DNA from: CAVTYH01 sp963773875
GTDB lineage: Bacteria > Planctomycetota > Planctomycetia > Pirellulales > JADZDJ01
Assembly: GCA_963773875.1 (NCBI GenBank)
Contig: CAVZCV010000015.1
Span: forward strand, 1 to 64,000
Length of the DNA stretch: 64,000 bases
Direction of reading: 5' to 3'
A program made the position numbers and the translations under genes. The notes beneath the pieces are model-generated. The model was given only the letters and a program-made list of their open reading frames with translations. It was not told the DNA's origin and searched no databases. This document shows, in pieces, positions 1-9,122 of this stretch; within the stretch, counting starts at the first letter, position 1; each line of letters begins with the position of its first letter.

Positions 1-1014
1 TGGCGGCGGTGAACGCGGGACTGGAGATCGGGACGCCGGCGCTGACGGTGAACCGGCTGTGCGGCAGCGGGCTGCAGGCGATCGTGTCGGCGGCGCAGGC
101 GATCATGCTGGGTGACTGCCAGGTGGCGGTGGCCGGCGGGGCGGAGTCGATGAGCCGGGCGCCGTACTGGCTGCCCGACGATGCGGTGGGGCCAGCGGAT
201 GGGCGAGGGGGGTCGCGGTCGACGCGGTGACCGGGGCGCTGTCGGATCCGTGGGACGGGGTGTCACATGGGGGTGACGGCGGAGAATGTCGCCACCGATT
301 TCCACGATGTCGCGGGCGGACCAGGATGAGCTGGCCGCGGAGAGCCACCGGCGGGCCGCGGCGGCGCAGGCGGCGGGGTATTTCACCGAGCAGATCCTGC
401 CGGTGCAGATCGCGGGCAAGCGGGGCAAGACCACGGTGGTGGACACCGATGAGCATGTCCGGCCCGAGGTCAGCCTGGAGGACATGGCCCGGCTGCGGCC
501 GCGCTTCGCCGTGAAGGACGGCACGGTGACCGCGGGTAATGCCTCGGGGCTGAACGATGCCGCGTCGGCGGTGGTGCTGGCGTCGGAGTCGTTCGTGCGG
601 GGCAGCGGCCGGGTCCCGACGGCCAAGCTGGTCGGGTACGCGCACGCGGGGGTGGAGCCGCGGATCAGGGGATGGGCCCGGTGCCGGCGGTCCGGATCTT
701 GCTGGACCGGACCGGGATCAAGGTCGATGAGATCGACGTGTTCGAGGTGAACGAGGCCTTCGCCGCCCAGGCGCTGGCCGTGGTCAGGGAGCTGGGCCTG
801 CCGCTGGAGCGGACCAACCCCAACGGCAGCGGCATCTCCCTGGGCCACCCGGTCGCCGCCACCGGCGCGATCTTGACCGTCAAGTCCCTGTACGAGCTGC
901 GCCGACCGGCGGCCGGTACGCGCTGGTCACCATGTGCATCGGCGGCGGCCAGGGCATCGCCGCCATCTTCGAACGACTCGGACGTGCTCGCCACCTGGCC
1001 CGGCCGTCCAATGA
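1..1014 (+). CDS. Acetyl-CoA C-acyltransferase (thiolase), 5'-partial, frameshifted
   Basis: Thiolase performing the last step of beta-oxidation or acetoacetyl-CoA condensation. The start lies before the window. All three catalytic signatures are visible but in different frames: the nucleophile Cys in NRLCGSGLQAI (near 50-80), the His in GHPVAATGA (near 845-870), and the second Cys in CIGGGQGIAAIFER (near 933-975). The reading frame must shift at least five times in 1 kb, each time resuming expected thiolase sequence (MGVTAENVA, then RADQDELAAES, then EVNEAFAAQAL). This indicates sequencing indels, not decay. The TGA at 1012-1014 is a plausible stop after one more slip, so the 3' end is uncertain. 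It begins a lipid-oxidation cluster with the acyl-CoA dehydrogenase and ETF genes downstream. Confidence 0.85.
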
Positions 1015-1065
1015 CCGGGCCCTGGTCTCCGGCAACACACGCCGCCAAGGAGGAAGGGAAAAGCA

Positions 1066-1348
1066 ATGGCTGACAACCCCACGCAGCAGGTGCAGGACGA
1101 GGTTCCGGAGCACGATCCGCAAGAGCCAGGACACGGTGATCGACGCGATCAAGACCTGGGTCGAGACCGTCCAGTCCGTCACCCCGAAGGTCCCCTCGAT
1201 GCCGGTGCCGGGCGCGGACAAGCTGCCGAAGCCGGAGGAGCTCGGGTCCAGCGCGTACGACTTCGCTGAGCAGCTGCTCGCCGGCCAGTGCAGCAACTTC
1301 GCGGAAGAGGTCCTCAAGGCGACGTCCTCGCTGATGCCGGGCACCTAA
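1066..1348 (+). CDS. Small phasin-like actinobacterial protein, frameshifted
   Basis: A conserved small protein of about 94 residues. It starts MADNPTQQVQDEV in one frame and continues TIRKSQDTVIDAIKTWVE in the next after a one-base slip near 1105. The rest (KLPKPEELGSSAYDFAEQLL, then FAEEVLKATS) is amphipathic and helical, like phasins or granule-surface proteins of Actinobacteria. A strong AAGGAGGAAG site sits just upstream at about 1047-1057. I recognise the general family type from memory but no function is established. Its place between thiolase and acyl-CoA dehydrogenase fits a lipid or polyhydroxyalkanoate surface role, which is inference. Confidence 0.55.
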
Positions 1349-1666
1349 ACCCGCACGTGAGTCACCACCCCGTCAACGGGACGGGGACCTGGACAGCCCG
1401 CGGGTACACCGGGTACGCGGCAGCCCCGTAAGCCCCGGAGCTGCCGCGTACTGTAGTTTTCTATCAAGCCTGGGGTCGGCGTCCGTGCAGTCAGGGACCT
1501 TTGGCCCTTCGGCGGCCACGGCCGATCGTCCTAGGCTCGGAGCCAAAAGCGGCAAGAACTTCGGCATCCGGACCCGCGCAGCCGCCTCTGCCCGGCGATT
1601 CTTGGCCGCCACGGACCCAGATATACAACCAGGCCGTGATGGCCGACAGTAGGGAGATGTTCGTAC
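1349..1666. other. Intergenic region with a GC hairpin
   Basis: About 318 bases without a supported gene between the phasin-like gene and the acyl-CoA dehydrogenase. CCCCGT at 1368-1373 pairs with ACGGGG at 1381-1386, 20 bases past the upstream stop. There is no T-run, as is common for actinobacterial terminators. No convincing promoter was seen for the downstream gene. Confidence 0.4.
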
Positions 1667-2809
1667 ATGGACTTCGAGTTGACCGATGAGCAGCAGCTTA
1701 TCCGGGATGCGGTCAGGGAGTTCGCCGAGGCCGAGGTGACGCCGATCGCGGCCGAACTCGACCGCGACCACCGTTTCCCCCAGGAGCTCCTGCCGAAGCT
1801 GGCCGAGATGAACCTCATGGGCATGCCCTACCCCGAGAAGGAGGGCGGCGCGGGCGCGGACTACGTGAGCTACGTGATCGCGGTCGAGGAACTATCGCGG
1901 GCGTGCGCGAGCACCGGCGTCATACGTGTCGGCGCACACCTCGCTCGCCACCTGGCCGATCTATCAAGTTCGGCACCGAGGCTCAGAAGGACCGGTACCT
2001 GCACGACATGGCGTCCGGCGCGCCGCCTGGGGGCCTTCGCCCTGACCGAGCCCGCCGCGGGCACCGATGCCGGCGCGGGCACCGCCACGGCGATGCTGCA
2101 CGCGGACGGGTACGCCCTCAACGGGTCGAAGATGTTCATCACCAACGCGCCGTACGCCGACGTGTACATCGTCTTCGCGAAGACCGATCCGGCGCGGGGA
2201 CGCGCGGGATCAGCGCGTTCATCGTCGAGAAGGACACGCCCGGGTTCTCCGTCGGCGAGGCCGAGCACAAGCTGGGGATACGCGGCTCCAGCACGCCGCC
2301 CATCTACTTCTCCGACTGCCGCATCCCGAAGGACGCGCTGCTGGGCGGCGGAGGGCGACGGCTTCAAGATAGCCATGCAGACGCTCGACGGCGGGCGGAT
2401 CGGCGTCGCCGCGCAGGCGCTCGGCATCGCCCAGGCGGCGCTCGACGCGTCGATCGCCTACGCGAAGGAGCGCGTCCAGTTCGGCAAGCCGATCGCGACC
2501 TTGCAGGCTATCCAGTGGATGATCGCCGACATGGCGACCGAGATCGACGCCGCCCGGCTCCTGGTCTACCGCGCCGCATCGTGCGTGGACAACGGCCGCC
2601 CCTATTCCACGGAAGGGGCGATGGCCAAGCTCTTCGCCTCGGAGACCGCCACCAGGGTGGCGGGCAAGGCCATCCAGATCCACGGCGGATACGGCTATAC
2701 CGAAAGCTATCCGGTGGAGCGGAATTACCGCGACGCGAAGATAACCGAAATTTACGAGGGGACTTCCGAGGTGCAGCGAATGGTAATAGCGAGAAGCGCC
2801 TTGCGGTGA
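1667..2809 (+). CDS. Acyl-CoA dehydrogenase (short-chain/butyryl type), frameshifted
   Basis: FAD enzyme oxidising acyl-CoA to enoyl-CoA and passing electrons to ETF. The N-terminus MDFELTDEQQLIRDAVREF and the C-terminus with IHGGYGYTESYPVERNYRDA then EIYEGTSEVQRM are in one frame; the Glu of EIYEGT is the usual catalytic base. Two internal stretches are read in another frame. Near 1915-2035 it reads FGTEAQKDRYLHDMASG, and near 2190-2350 it reads GISAFIVEKDTPGFSVGE then GIRGSSTPPIYFSDCRIP. Four slips therefore cancel out and preserve the roughly 380-residue family length. ATG at 1667 follows a GGGAG-like site. Followed at once by etfB and etfA, its electron acceptors. Confidence 0.9.
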   Translation: MDFELTDEQQLIRDAVREFAEAEVTPIAAELDRDHRFPQELLPKLAEMNLMGMPYPEKEGGAGADYVSYVIAVEELSRACASTGVIRVGAHLARHLADLSSSAPRLRRTGTCTTWRPARRLGAFALTEPAAGTDAGAGTATAMLHADGYALNGSKMFITNAPYADVYIVFAKTDPARGRAGSARSSSRRTRPGSPSARPSTSWGYAAPARRPSTSPTAASRRTRCWAAEGDGFKIAMQTLDGGRIGVAAQALGIAQAALDASIAYAKERVQFGKPIATLQAIQWMIADMATEIDAARLLVYRAASCVDNGRPYSTEGAMAKLFASETATRVAGKAIQIHGGYGYTESYPVERNYRDAKITEIYEGTSEVQRMVIARSALR

Positions 2810-2856
2810 GGATCACCGGCCAGCACCTATCGCGCTGCTTCGTCAGGAGGATCGTG

Positions 2857-3635
2857 ATGAGGATTGTGGTCGCCTACAAGTGGACCTGTGACCCGGAGGA
2901 GGCCACGGTCGCGCCGACGGCACGGTGGACTGGAGCCGGGCGAAGCCGGGCATCAGCACCTACGACCCCGTGGCCATCGAGCTGGCCCGCCGGCTGGCCG
3001 ACGCGGCCGGCGCCGAGCTGATCGGCCTGACGGCCGGGGGCAAGGGCGTCGGCGACGCCGATCGCCACCAAGGCCGCCCTCTCCCGGGGCCTGGATCGGG
3101 TGGTGATCGTCGAGGACGAGTCCCTGGCGCGACGCCGGGCGATCCGAGCTGGCCGCGGTGCTGGCCGCGGTGGTCCGGCACATCGGCGACGTGGACCTGG
3201 TCATCACCGGCGACTCGTCGGTGGACGTGGCGGCCAAGATGGTGCCGACCGTGCTGGCCGGCGAGCTGGGCTGGCCGGCCGTGGCCGAGGTCACCGCGGT
3301 GACCGGCCAGGCCGGCGCGCTGCGCGTCGAGCGCGCGATCCCGGGCGGCGTGCAGGTGCTCGAGATCTCCGGTCCGGCCGTGCTGGCCGCCTCCGCGGAT
3401 GCCGCCGTGCCGCGCGTGCCCGGCATGAAGGACCTCCTCGCGGCGGGCAAGAAGCCGGTGGAGCTCGCTGGAGCTCGCCGCCCTCGAGGTGACCCCGCAG
3501 AACGCGGTCATGACGGTCACCGGCCGGGCGCGCCCGGAGCGCAAGGCCCGCAAGGGCCAGCTCATCGACACCACCGACCCGGCCGCGGCCGCCGCCGAGC
3601 TCGTCGCCGCGCTCCGCGCGGCCGGCGCGCTATGA
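2857..3635 (+). CDS. etfB: Electron transfer flavoprotein beta subunit, frameshifted
   Basis: Beta subunit of ETF (FixA type), which binds AMP and takes electrons from acyl-CoA dehydrogenase. The start MRIVVAYKWTCDPEEA is typical. The chain continues through several frames: DWSRAKPGISTYDPVAIELA, then ATKAALSRGLDRVVIVED, then VDLVITGDSSVDVAAKMVP, then LEVTPQNAVMTVTGRARPE, ending LRAAGAL at a TGA at 3633-3635. At least four indels are needed. About 260 residues, the normal length. A GTCAGGAGGATCGTG ribosome site precedes the ATG. It lies directly upstream of etfA, and the context of fixC and fixX says this is a fixABCX-like set. Confidence 0.88.
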
Positions 3636-3658
3636 CACCCGACAGGAAGGACCAGGCA

Positions 3659-4570
3659 ATGAGCGTGAACGCCTGGATCGTCGTCGGGGACCAGCCGACG
3701 ATCGGCAACCTCATCACGGTCGCGCGCTCCCTGGGCGGGCCGGTGGGGGCCGTGGTCGCCGGGCCCCGGTCGGTGGCCGAGACGGTGGCGGCGGGCGGCG
3801 TGGACAAGGTGGTCTGGTGCAGCGCGCCGGATGACGTGCCCGTCGAGGCCTGCGCCACGGCGGTGGCCGACGCCGTCGCGGCCGATCCGCCCCGCGTCGT
3901 GCTGGGCGGCCGGGACCCGGGCGAACGGGTGCTGCTGGGCGCCGTCGCGGCCCGGCTGGGGCGGCCGGTCCTGACCGGGGCGCGTCGGTGTCGATCGACG
4001 GCGACGACGTCATCGTGGTCAACGCCGTCTTCGGCGACATAGCCGACGAGACCGTCGCCGTCTCCGGCCCGGTGGCCTGGTGCTCGACGGCGGTTCGGTG
4101 CCGCCGGCCGGCGGCGCCAGCGCGCCCATCGAAGAGGTCTCCGCCGCCCCGCTGCCGCTGAAGGTGATCGAGACCAGGACGCGGAGTTCGAGGAGGTGGA
4201 CCTCAACGCGGCCCACCGGGTGATCGGCATCGGCCGCGGCCTCAAGGCCAAGGAGGACCTGGCCCTGATCGACGGGCTGGCCCACGCCGCTCGAGCGCCG
4301 AGATCGCCTGCTCCCGGCCGGTGGCCGAGGGCCTTAACTGGATGGGCAGGGACCGCTACATCGGCAGCTCCGGCGCGAACATCGCCCCCCAGCTGTACTT
4401 CGCCGTCGGCATCTCCGGCCAGCTCCAGCACATGGTCGGCGTGACCGGGCGCGAAGACCATCGTGGCGATCAATTCCGATCCGAACGCCCCGGTCTTCGC
4501 CGAGGCCGACTACGGCCTGGTCGGCGACCTGTACCAGCTCGTGCCGGCGATCACCGAAGCGCTGAAATGA
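3659..4570 (+). CDS. etfA: Electron transfer flavoprotein alpha subunit, frameshifted
   Basis: Alpha subunit of ETF (FixB type), carrying the FAD. The N-terminal half MSVNAWIVVGDQPTIGNLI through PRVVLGGRDPGERVLLG is in one frame, then slips. The C-terminal FAD domain is clear: GRGLKAKEDLALIDGLA, then AEGLNWMGRDRYIGSSGANI, then LYFAVGISGQLQHMVGVTG, then AKTIVAINSDPNAPVFAEAD, ending in EALK before TGA 4568-4570. I chose ATG 3659 because AGGAAGG lies eight bases upstream. An in-frame ATG at 3632 overlaps the etfB stop and is the alternative. About 300 residues, the usual length. Forms a heterodimer with EtfB. Confidence 0.9.
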
Positions 4571-4579
4571 CGGTGCCCG

Positions 4580-5891
4580 ATGACAGAACCAGCTGAGCAC
4601 GACTTCGACGTCATCGTCGTCGGCGCCGGCATCGCCGGCTGCATCACGGCCTATCAGCTCGCCCAGCAGGGACATTCGGTGCTGCTGATCGAGCGGGGTG
4701 AGGCGCCGGGATCGAAGAACCTGTCGGGCGGCGTGCTGTACTCCCGCGGCATCCAGGAGGTCTTCCCCGATTTCCTCACCGAGGCGCCGGTCGAGCGCCG
4801 GATCACCCGCAACTACATCAACTTCCTCAACGCCGACAGTTCGATCGGGATCGACTACAAGGACACCCGGCTGGCCGACCCGGTCAACGCGGTCACCGTG
4901 CTGCGGGCCAAACTCGACGCCTGGCTGGCCGAGAAGTGCGAAGAGGCCGGCGTTTTCGTCATGCCCGGCGTGCGGGTGGACCGGGTGCTGACCAAGGACG
5001 GACCCACCGGCAAGCGGGTGGTCGGCGTCAAGGCCGGCGACGACGAGCTGCGGGCCCACGTGGTGGTCGCCGCCGACGGGGTGAACTCGTTCATCGCCAA
5101 GGAGGTCGGGTTGCGCGCAGAAGCAGCCGCTGCACCACCTGGCCACCGGCGTGAAGGCGGTGGTCACCCTGCCGAGGGAGACCATCGAGGCGCGGTTCAA
5201 CCTGACCGGTGACGAGGGCGCGGCATTCGCCGTGGTCGGCGACTGCACCGAGGGCGTGGGCGGCGGCGGCTTCATGTACACCAACCTGGAATCGATCTCG
5301 ATCGGTGTCGTGCTGCGACTGGACGACATGGTCGCGAAGAAGAAAGTCGCCACCGACATCTTCGACCATTTCCTGGCGCACCGGTTCATCGCCCCCTACC
5401 TCGAGGGCGGCGAGATCTCGAGTACGGCTGCCATCTGGTCGCCGAGGGCGGCATGGACATGGTCGGCGAGATCGACATGGACGGCATGGTCGTGGTCGGC
5501 GACGCCGCCGGGCTCACCCTGAACACCGGGCTGACCGTGCGCGGCATGGACCTGGCCGTCGCTTCCGGGGTCGCCGCGGCCGCCGGCATCGGCTCCGCCC
5601 TGGACGCCAAGGACACCTCCAAGGCCGGCCTGGCCGGATACCGGGAGCAGCTGTTCGCCTCCTTCGCCGGGCAGGACATGAAGACCTACGCCAAGGCCCC
5701 GTCCTTCCTCGAGGTGGAGCGGATGTACAAGGACTACGGCGAGCTGATCGGCAACGTCCTGTACGGCGCCTTCAATCTGGACACCCAGCCGCGCCAGCAC
5801 CTGGCCAAGGTGGCCGCGGTCGTTGGCAAGATCACCGCTGAAGATCAGGCAGCTCGTCAGCGACGGATTTGCAGGGGTGCGCGCACTGTGA
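4580..5891 (+). CDS. fixC: FixC-type ETF:quinone oxidoreductase flavoprotein, frameshifted
   Basis: FAD-dependent dehydrogenase of the FixC/ETF-QO family, taking electrons from ETF to quinone with the ferredoxin FixX. The N-terminal dinucleotide motif is DVIVVGAGIAGCITAYQLA (residues about 10-28), followed by ERGEAPGSKNLSGGVLY. A second FAD motif MDGMVVVGDAAGLTLNTG is near 5475-5530. Slips occur near 5115 and 5425. Its C-terminus, read after a slip near 5840, is KIRQLVSDGFAGVRAL with TGA at 5889-5891. About 435 residues, as for FixC. The stop overlaps the GTG start of fixX, consistent with translational coupling. Confidence 0.9.
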
Positions 5892-6176
5892 AACCACTGT
5901 CCATCCCCGAACGCCTGGCGAGGAACCGCTTCGACCTCGACGAGGACGAGAGCCACATCGAGATCAACCAGCAGATCGTCAAGGCCACGGGCTGCGGCAA
6001 GGCCATCGTCGCCTGCTGCCCGGCCCACGTCTACAGCCGAGGAACCGGACGGGTCCATTTCCGTCGAGTATGCCGCCTGCCTGGAGTGCGGAACCTGCCT
6101 GGCCGTTGCCGCGCCGGGCGCCCTGAAATGGCACTACCCGCGCGGCGGCTTCGGCGTCCAATTCCGCGAAGGCTAG
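5888..6176 (+). CDS. fixX: FixX-type ferredoxin-like protein, frameshifted
   Basis: Small iron-sulfur partner of FixC. It starts at GTG 5888, overlapping the fixC stop (GTGA): MKPLSIPERLARNRFDLDED, then CGKAIVACCPAHVY. After a slip near 6040 it reads SVEYAACLECGTCLAVAAPG and GALKWHYPRGGFGVQFREG, stop TAG at 6174-6176. The cysteine-rich CLECGTC segment is the cluster-binding signature of this family, and about 95 residues is normal. The gene order etfB-etfA-fixC-fixX beside acyl-CoA dehydrogenase and thiolase suggests electron delivery from fatty-acid oxidation to the quinone pool. Whether FixABCX-style bifurcation occurs cannot be told from sequence. Confidence 0.85.
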
Positions 6177-6274
6177 ATTCAAGGCCCGCGGCCGTCCATT
6201 TCCGCCCGCCCGGTTCGTCGTACCGGCGCAAGCGAGTCAGAAGTTCTGACCCGTTCTTCACAGAAGGTTTCTCA

Positions 6275-6484
6275 ATGAGTCTTCCCGATGTGGTGTCCCG
6301 CGAGCAGTGGCTCGAGGCCCGGCGCCTGCAGGCACCGATACGCTGGGAACGCCTACACCTTCCTGGACATGACCGCGCTCGGGCGTCAGGAGCAGGAGGA
6401 CTGGGAGGAGCCGCAGGCCTGGGTCGCCCTGCTCCGCGGCGGGGACCCGACGTTCACCAGCTTACCGCCTCCGCGCCGGATTAA
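6275..6484 (+). pseudogene. DUF899-family remnant with internal deletion
   Basis: The start MSLPDVVSREQWLEARR is the typical beginning of DUF899 thioredoxin-like proteins (usually around 230 residues). Only a few codons later, after a frame change near 6350, the sequence reads NAYTFLDMTALGRQE and EDWEEP, which is the typical C-terminal end of the same family. Roughly 150 residues between them are missing. Either a real deletion or an assembly collapse removed the middle. The family assignment rests on recognition of both ends. The exact 3' end is unclear because the C-terminal frame stays open to 6557. Confidence 0.55.
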
Positions 6485-6487
6485 GAC

Positions 6488-6552
6488 ACCCGGGCCCGGG
6501 TTTGATCTATACCCTTATAGGGTTTATCAAATACCTGGTCCGGGTTTTTCTG
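6488..6552 (+). terminator. Palindrome and hairpin cluster with T-run
   Basis: Contains the perfect 14-base palindrome ACCCGGGCCCGGGT (6488-6501), a small hairpin ACCCT-TAT-AGGGT (6511-6523), and a further imperfect GC stem ending CCGGGTTTTTC near 6540. This arrangement after the DUF899 remnant looks like a transcription stop region. Confidence 0.4.
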
Positions 6553-6665
6553 TATAGCGCACGGAAACGATAATCGCTCGTTTGGCCCGGGATTTCACTT
6601 GCCAGATCCGCGCGTTGTCTTTAATGTTGTGTGAGTTACTGAAGGGGCTCGGGGGGGACCCGGAT

Positions 6666-7638
6666 ATGAGCGAAAGTTTCTCGGCTGGCGGCCCGGCGTG
6701 GGTTGTTTCCCCTGCTCAGGAACGGATCGCCGTCCTCGGTCCGCGCCGCCAGCTGCAGCTTGCCCTGGCGGTCATCTGGCTGCTTGACGGCATCCTGCAA
6801 TACCAGCCGTTCATGTTCAGCAAGGCATTCCCGCAAATGCTCGCGGACACCTCGTCTGGGAATCCCGCCGCCGTCGCCTGTCCGATTACCTGGTCGGTCG
6901 GCCTTCATCGGGCAGCATCTCGTCGCGGCTGAACGCCATTTTCGCGACCGCCCAGCTGGCGCTGGGCCTCGGGATCGCCTGGCGGCCCACGGTCAAGCTC
7001 GCGCTCGGCGCCTCGGTGGCGTGGTCGCTGGGGGTGTGGTGGTTCGCCGAAGGGCTGGGCTCGGCGCTCCACGCCGAACGCGAGCCCGGTCAACGGCGCG
7101 CCCGGTGCGGTGATCCTGTACGCGCTGCTCGCGGTCCTGCTGTGGCCCGCCGACCGGGACCCCGCCGCGCCGTTCGTGTGGGGCCTGGCCGTGGGCCGGG
7201 GCATCGCCCGGGGGCTGTGGCTGGTGCTGTGGGCCAGCCTGGCGTTCTTCGCCGTGCAGCCCGCCTCCCGGGCGCCGAAGGCGATCAGCGGCATGCTGAT
7301 CTCGGATATGGCGGCCGGGCAGCCCGGCTGGCTGGCCTGGACCGACAATCACGCCGCGAGCGCCCGGGGGGGCCAGGGCCTGACAGCCTCATCGTGCTCG
7401 CGGCCGCGCTGGCCGTGGTGGCCGCCGCTTCCCTTCCTGCCGTCCCGCCTGTCGCGGGCGGCGCTGGTCCTGGCGATTGTCCTGGCCGTCCTCATCTGGA
7501 TTGCCGAAGGGCTGGGCGGCATGTTCACCGGCGGCGGCACCGACCCCAACTCGGGGCCCGCTCCTCGCCCTGCTCGCGCTGGCCTTCTGGCCCGTCGTGC
7601 CGAGCCCTGGGCGCTGCCTCCCCGGGGAAGGAGCGTGA
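6666..7638 (+). CDS. Actinobacterial integral membrane protein, frameshifted
   Basis: Polytopic membrane protein of about 320 residues and unknown function. The start MSESFSAGG leads into LQLALAVIWLLDGILQYQPF and MFSKAFPQMLADTSSGNPAA. It continues in other frames with NAIFATAQLALGLGIAWRPT, SVAWSLGVWWFAEGLG, and a C-terminal part with LSRAALVLAIVLAVLIWIAE and LLALLALAFWPVVPSPG, stop TGA at 7636-7638. Repeated hydrophobic segments show five or more membrane helices. The same N-terminal motif (WLLD..LQ.Q.FMFS..F.QML) is repeated in the truncated gene at 8771. The stop overlaps the GTG of the next gene (GTGA), so the two are likely co-translated. Confidence 0.7.
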
Positions 7639-8353
7639 CATGGGGGCGGTCCGGCCTGGCTCGCCGACGTCTTCGCCGGCGTGATGATCACCGTGGCCGC
7701 CTATTGCACGAGCCGCCTGGTCGTCGCGCGCTGGTCGCGCTGGTGATCTATGTCGATTCCGACGGCGTGCAGATGGTCATGGGCGTGGCGATGGCGGGGA
7801 TGCTGGTGACGGGCCTGCGTTTCCTGTCAGCGGGCATCTGGGAGGCGGTCTTCGCCGCGGCCGCCGCGTGGTTCGCCTGGCGGTTCATCCGGATGCGCGG
7901 GGGCGCGCCGCCGAGCCTGTGGCGCAGCCCGCAGCCGGGGCCGTACCTCGTCGAGTGCGGCGCGATGCTCTACATGTACCTCGCGCTGCCGGCGGTGGCC
8001 GTCGCGGCCAAGGGCGCGGCGGGCGGGATCTCGGCCACCGGGACGCGCTTCTCGTTCCTGGCCCTGGTGCTCGCGTTGTTCATACTCGGCTACGTGGCGT
8101 GGGTCGGCGACAGGTTCCCCGCGCCTGCCGTCGCGCTTAAAAATCGGACTGGTGCAGCCCCGGCGACTGGCCTGCCGGAGGAATCGGGTGCGCGCATGAG
8201 CGCCACCGTGCCGGAGTCCGCCGGGGCCGCCTCGCACGGCGGGGGCGCCGGTGCCTGCACTGGGCGAGTTCATACCTGGCCCCTCGGTGCGCCGCGATGT
8301 GCAAGATCGCCATGGGCATCACCTTGGGCTACATCCTGATCCTGATGCTCTAG
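7635..8353 (+). CDS. DUF5134-type membrane protein, frameshifted
   Basis: Integral membrane protein of about 240 residues resembling the actinobacterial DUF5134 family. After the GTG start and a slip it reads AWLADVFAGVMITVAAYC, then DGVQMVMGVAMAGMLVTGL, then SAGIWEAVFAAAAAWFAWRF, then a hydrophobic stretch FSFLALVLALFILGYVAW. The end MCKIAMGITLGYILILML, TAG at 8351-8353, is characteristic of the family. The VQMVMGVAMAGML core is the recognisable feature. Function unknown. Coupled to the membrane-protein gene upstream by a four-base overlap. Confidence 0.7.
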
Positions 8354-8770
8354 TGCCGTGTCAGGTTAGGTAGGCTTGGCCGCTTTGGCCGTGTGCGCGG
8401 GCGGGCGCCCTCAGATGGGGCCTGCGGGAATGACGTGACAGCGTGCCTGCCAGAGCCCTGGCCATGTGGCATCGTGTCGGCGGGGGACGGGACTGGCGCG
8501 GGACGCATGAAGCGCTTCGTGAGGCGTGCGGGACATGAGATGCGAGGCCAACGTAGCCTGCTGCCGCACTAGCCGGCGAGCGAGATTCGGGTCCGCACCG
8601 CTTGCTCGCAATGCCCGCAAGTCATGCCGGTGACGGTTATCACGCTATACCCCTGCGCCGAATACCAGCGCGGGGTATTAACGCCTATTGACCCTGCCCA
8701 TTAAAGACTTGTGTAATTCAGCCGGACGCCATTAACATCATGCCATTGTCGGCGTCCTGGGAGGACACTC
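8354..8770. other. Intergenic region with inverted repeats
   Basis: About 417 bases with no gene I can support. It contains a near-perfect hairpin around 8646-8681 (ATACCCCTGCGC against GCGCGGGGTAT). Next to the following gene, GGACGCC (8724-8730) pairs with GGCGTCC (8751-8757), followed by the ribosome site GGGAGGA. The sequence just after the DUF5134 stop could be a mobile-element edge, but no transposase is visible. Confidence 0.35.
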
Positions 8771-9065
8771 ATGGCCAGCCAGGCGGCGGACGCGAGGTCC
8801 CGAGCCGGATGGCTGCGCAGCATCGGCGTGGTGCACGAGGAACGCTGGACAGCCCCCGATGTCAAGCGGTGGCTGCAACTGGCGCTTGCAGGCATCTGGC
8901 TGCTCGATGCGGTGCTGCAATTCCAGTCCTTTATGTTCAGCAGGGGATTCTCGCAGATGCTCGCCGCCACGGCGCCTGGCAATCCGGCGGTCATCGCGTG
9001 CCGATCAACTGGTCCGCCAGGATCATCGCCGGGCACGGCACCCTGACGAACGCGGATCTTCGCCT
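8771..9065 (+). pseudogene. Truncated paralogue of the 6666 membrane protein, cut at the contig join
   Basis: Begins MASQAADARSRAGWLRSIG and contains WLQLALAGIWLLDAVLQFQS then FMFSRGFSQMLAATAPGNPA, clearly paralogous to the membrane protein at 6666. After a slip near 9000 it reads PINWSARIIAGHGTLTNA, again matching the expected family continuation. The similarity stops at about 9060-9065, where roughly 200 residues of the family are missing and low-GC planctomycete-like sequence begins. The truncation therefore marks the chimeric join. Confidence 0.65.
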
Positions 9066-9122
9066 TCACTGGTGGAACAGGCGATCGATCACCGACAGGA
9101 TATGTTGAAAGGGCTTGAGTAG
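9066..9122 (+). CDS. Possible C-terminal tail of an unidentified planctomycete gene
   Basis: Immediately after the loss of actinobacterial similarity one frame reads LVEQAIDHRQDMLKGLE and stops at TAG 9120-9122. It looks like a normal helical protein end and would be the last 17-18 codons of a gene truncated at the join. It is too short to identify. Confidence 0.3.
   Translation, partial: SLVEQAIDHRQDMLKGLE

Noticed and set aside
8354..8770. Insertion-sequence end after the DUF5134 gene
   Set aside because: Inverted repeats are short and no transposase fragment can be read.
1..9065. Horizontally acquired actinobacterial lipid-oxidation island
   Set aside because: No integrase, tRNA or flanking repeats, both edge genes truncated, and an abrupt change in error density; an assembly chimera is simpler.
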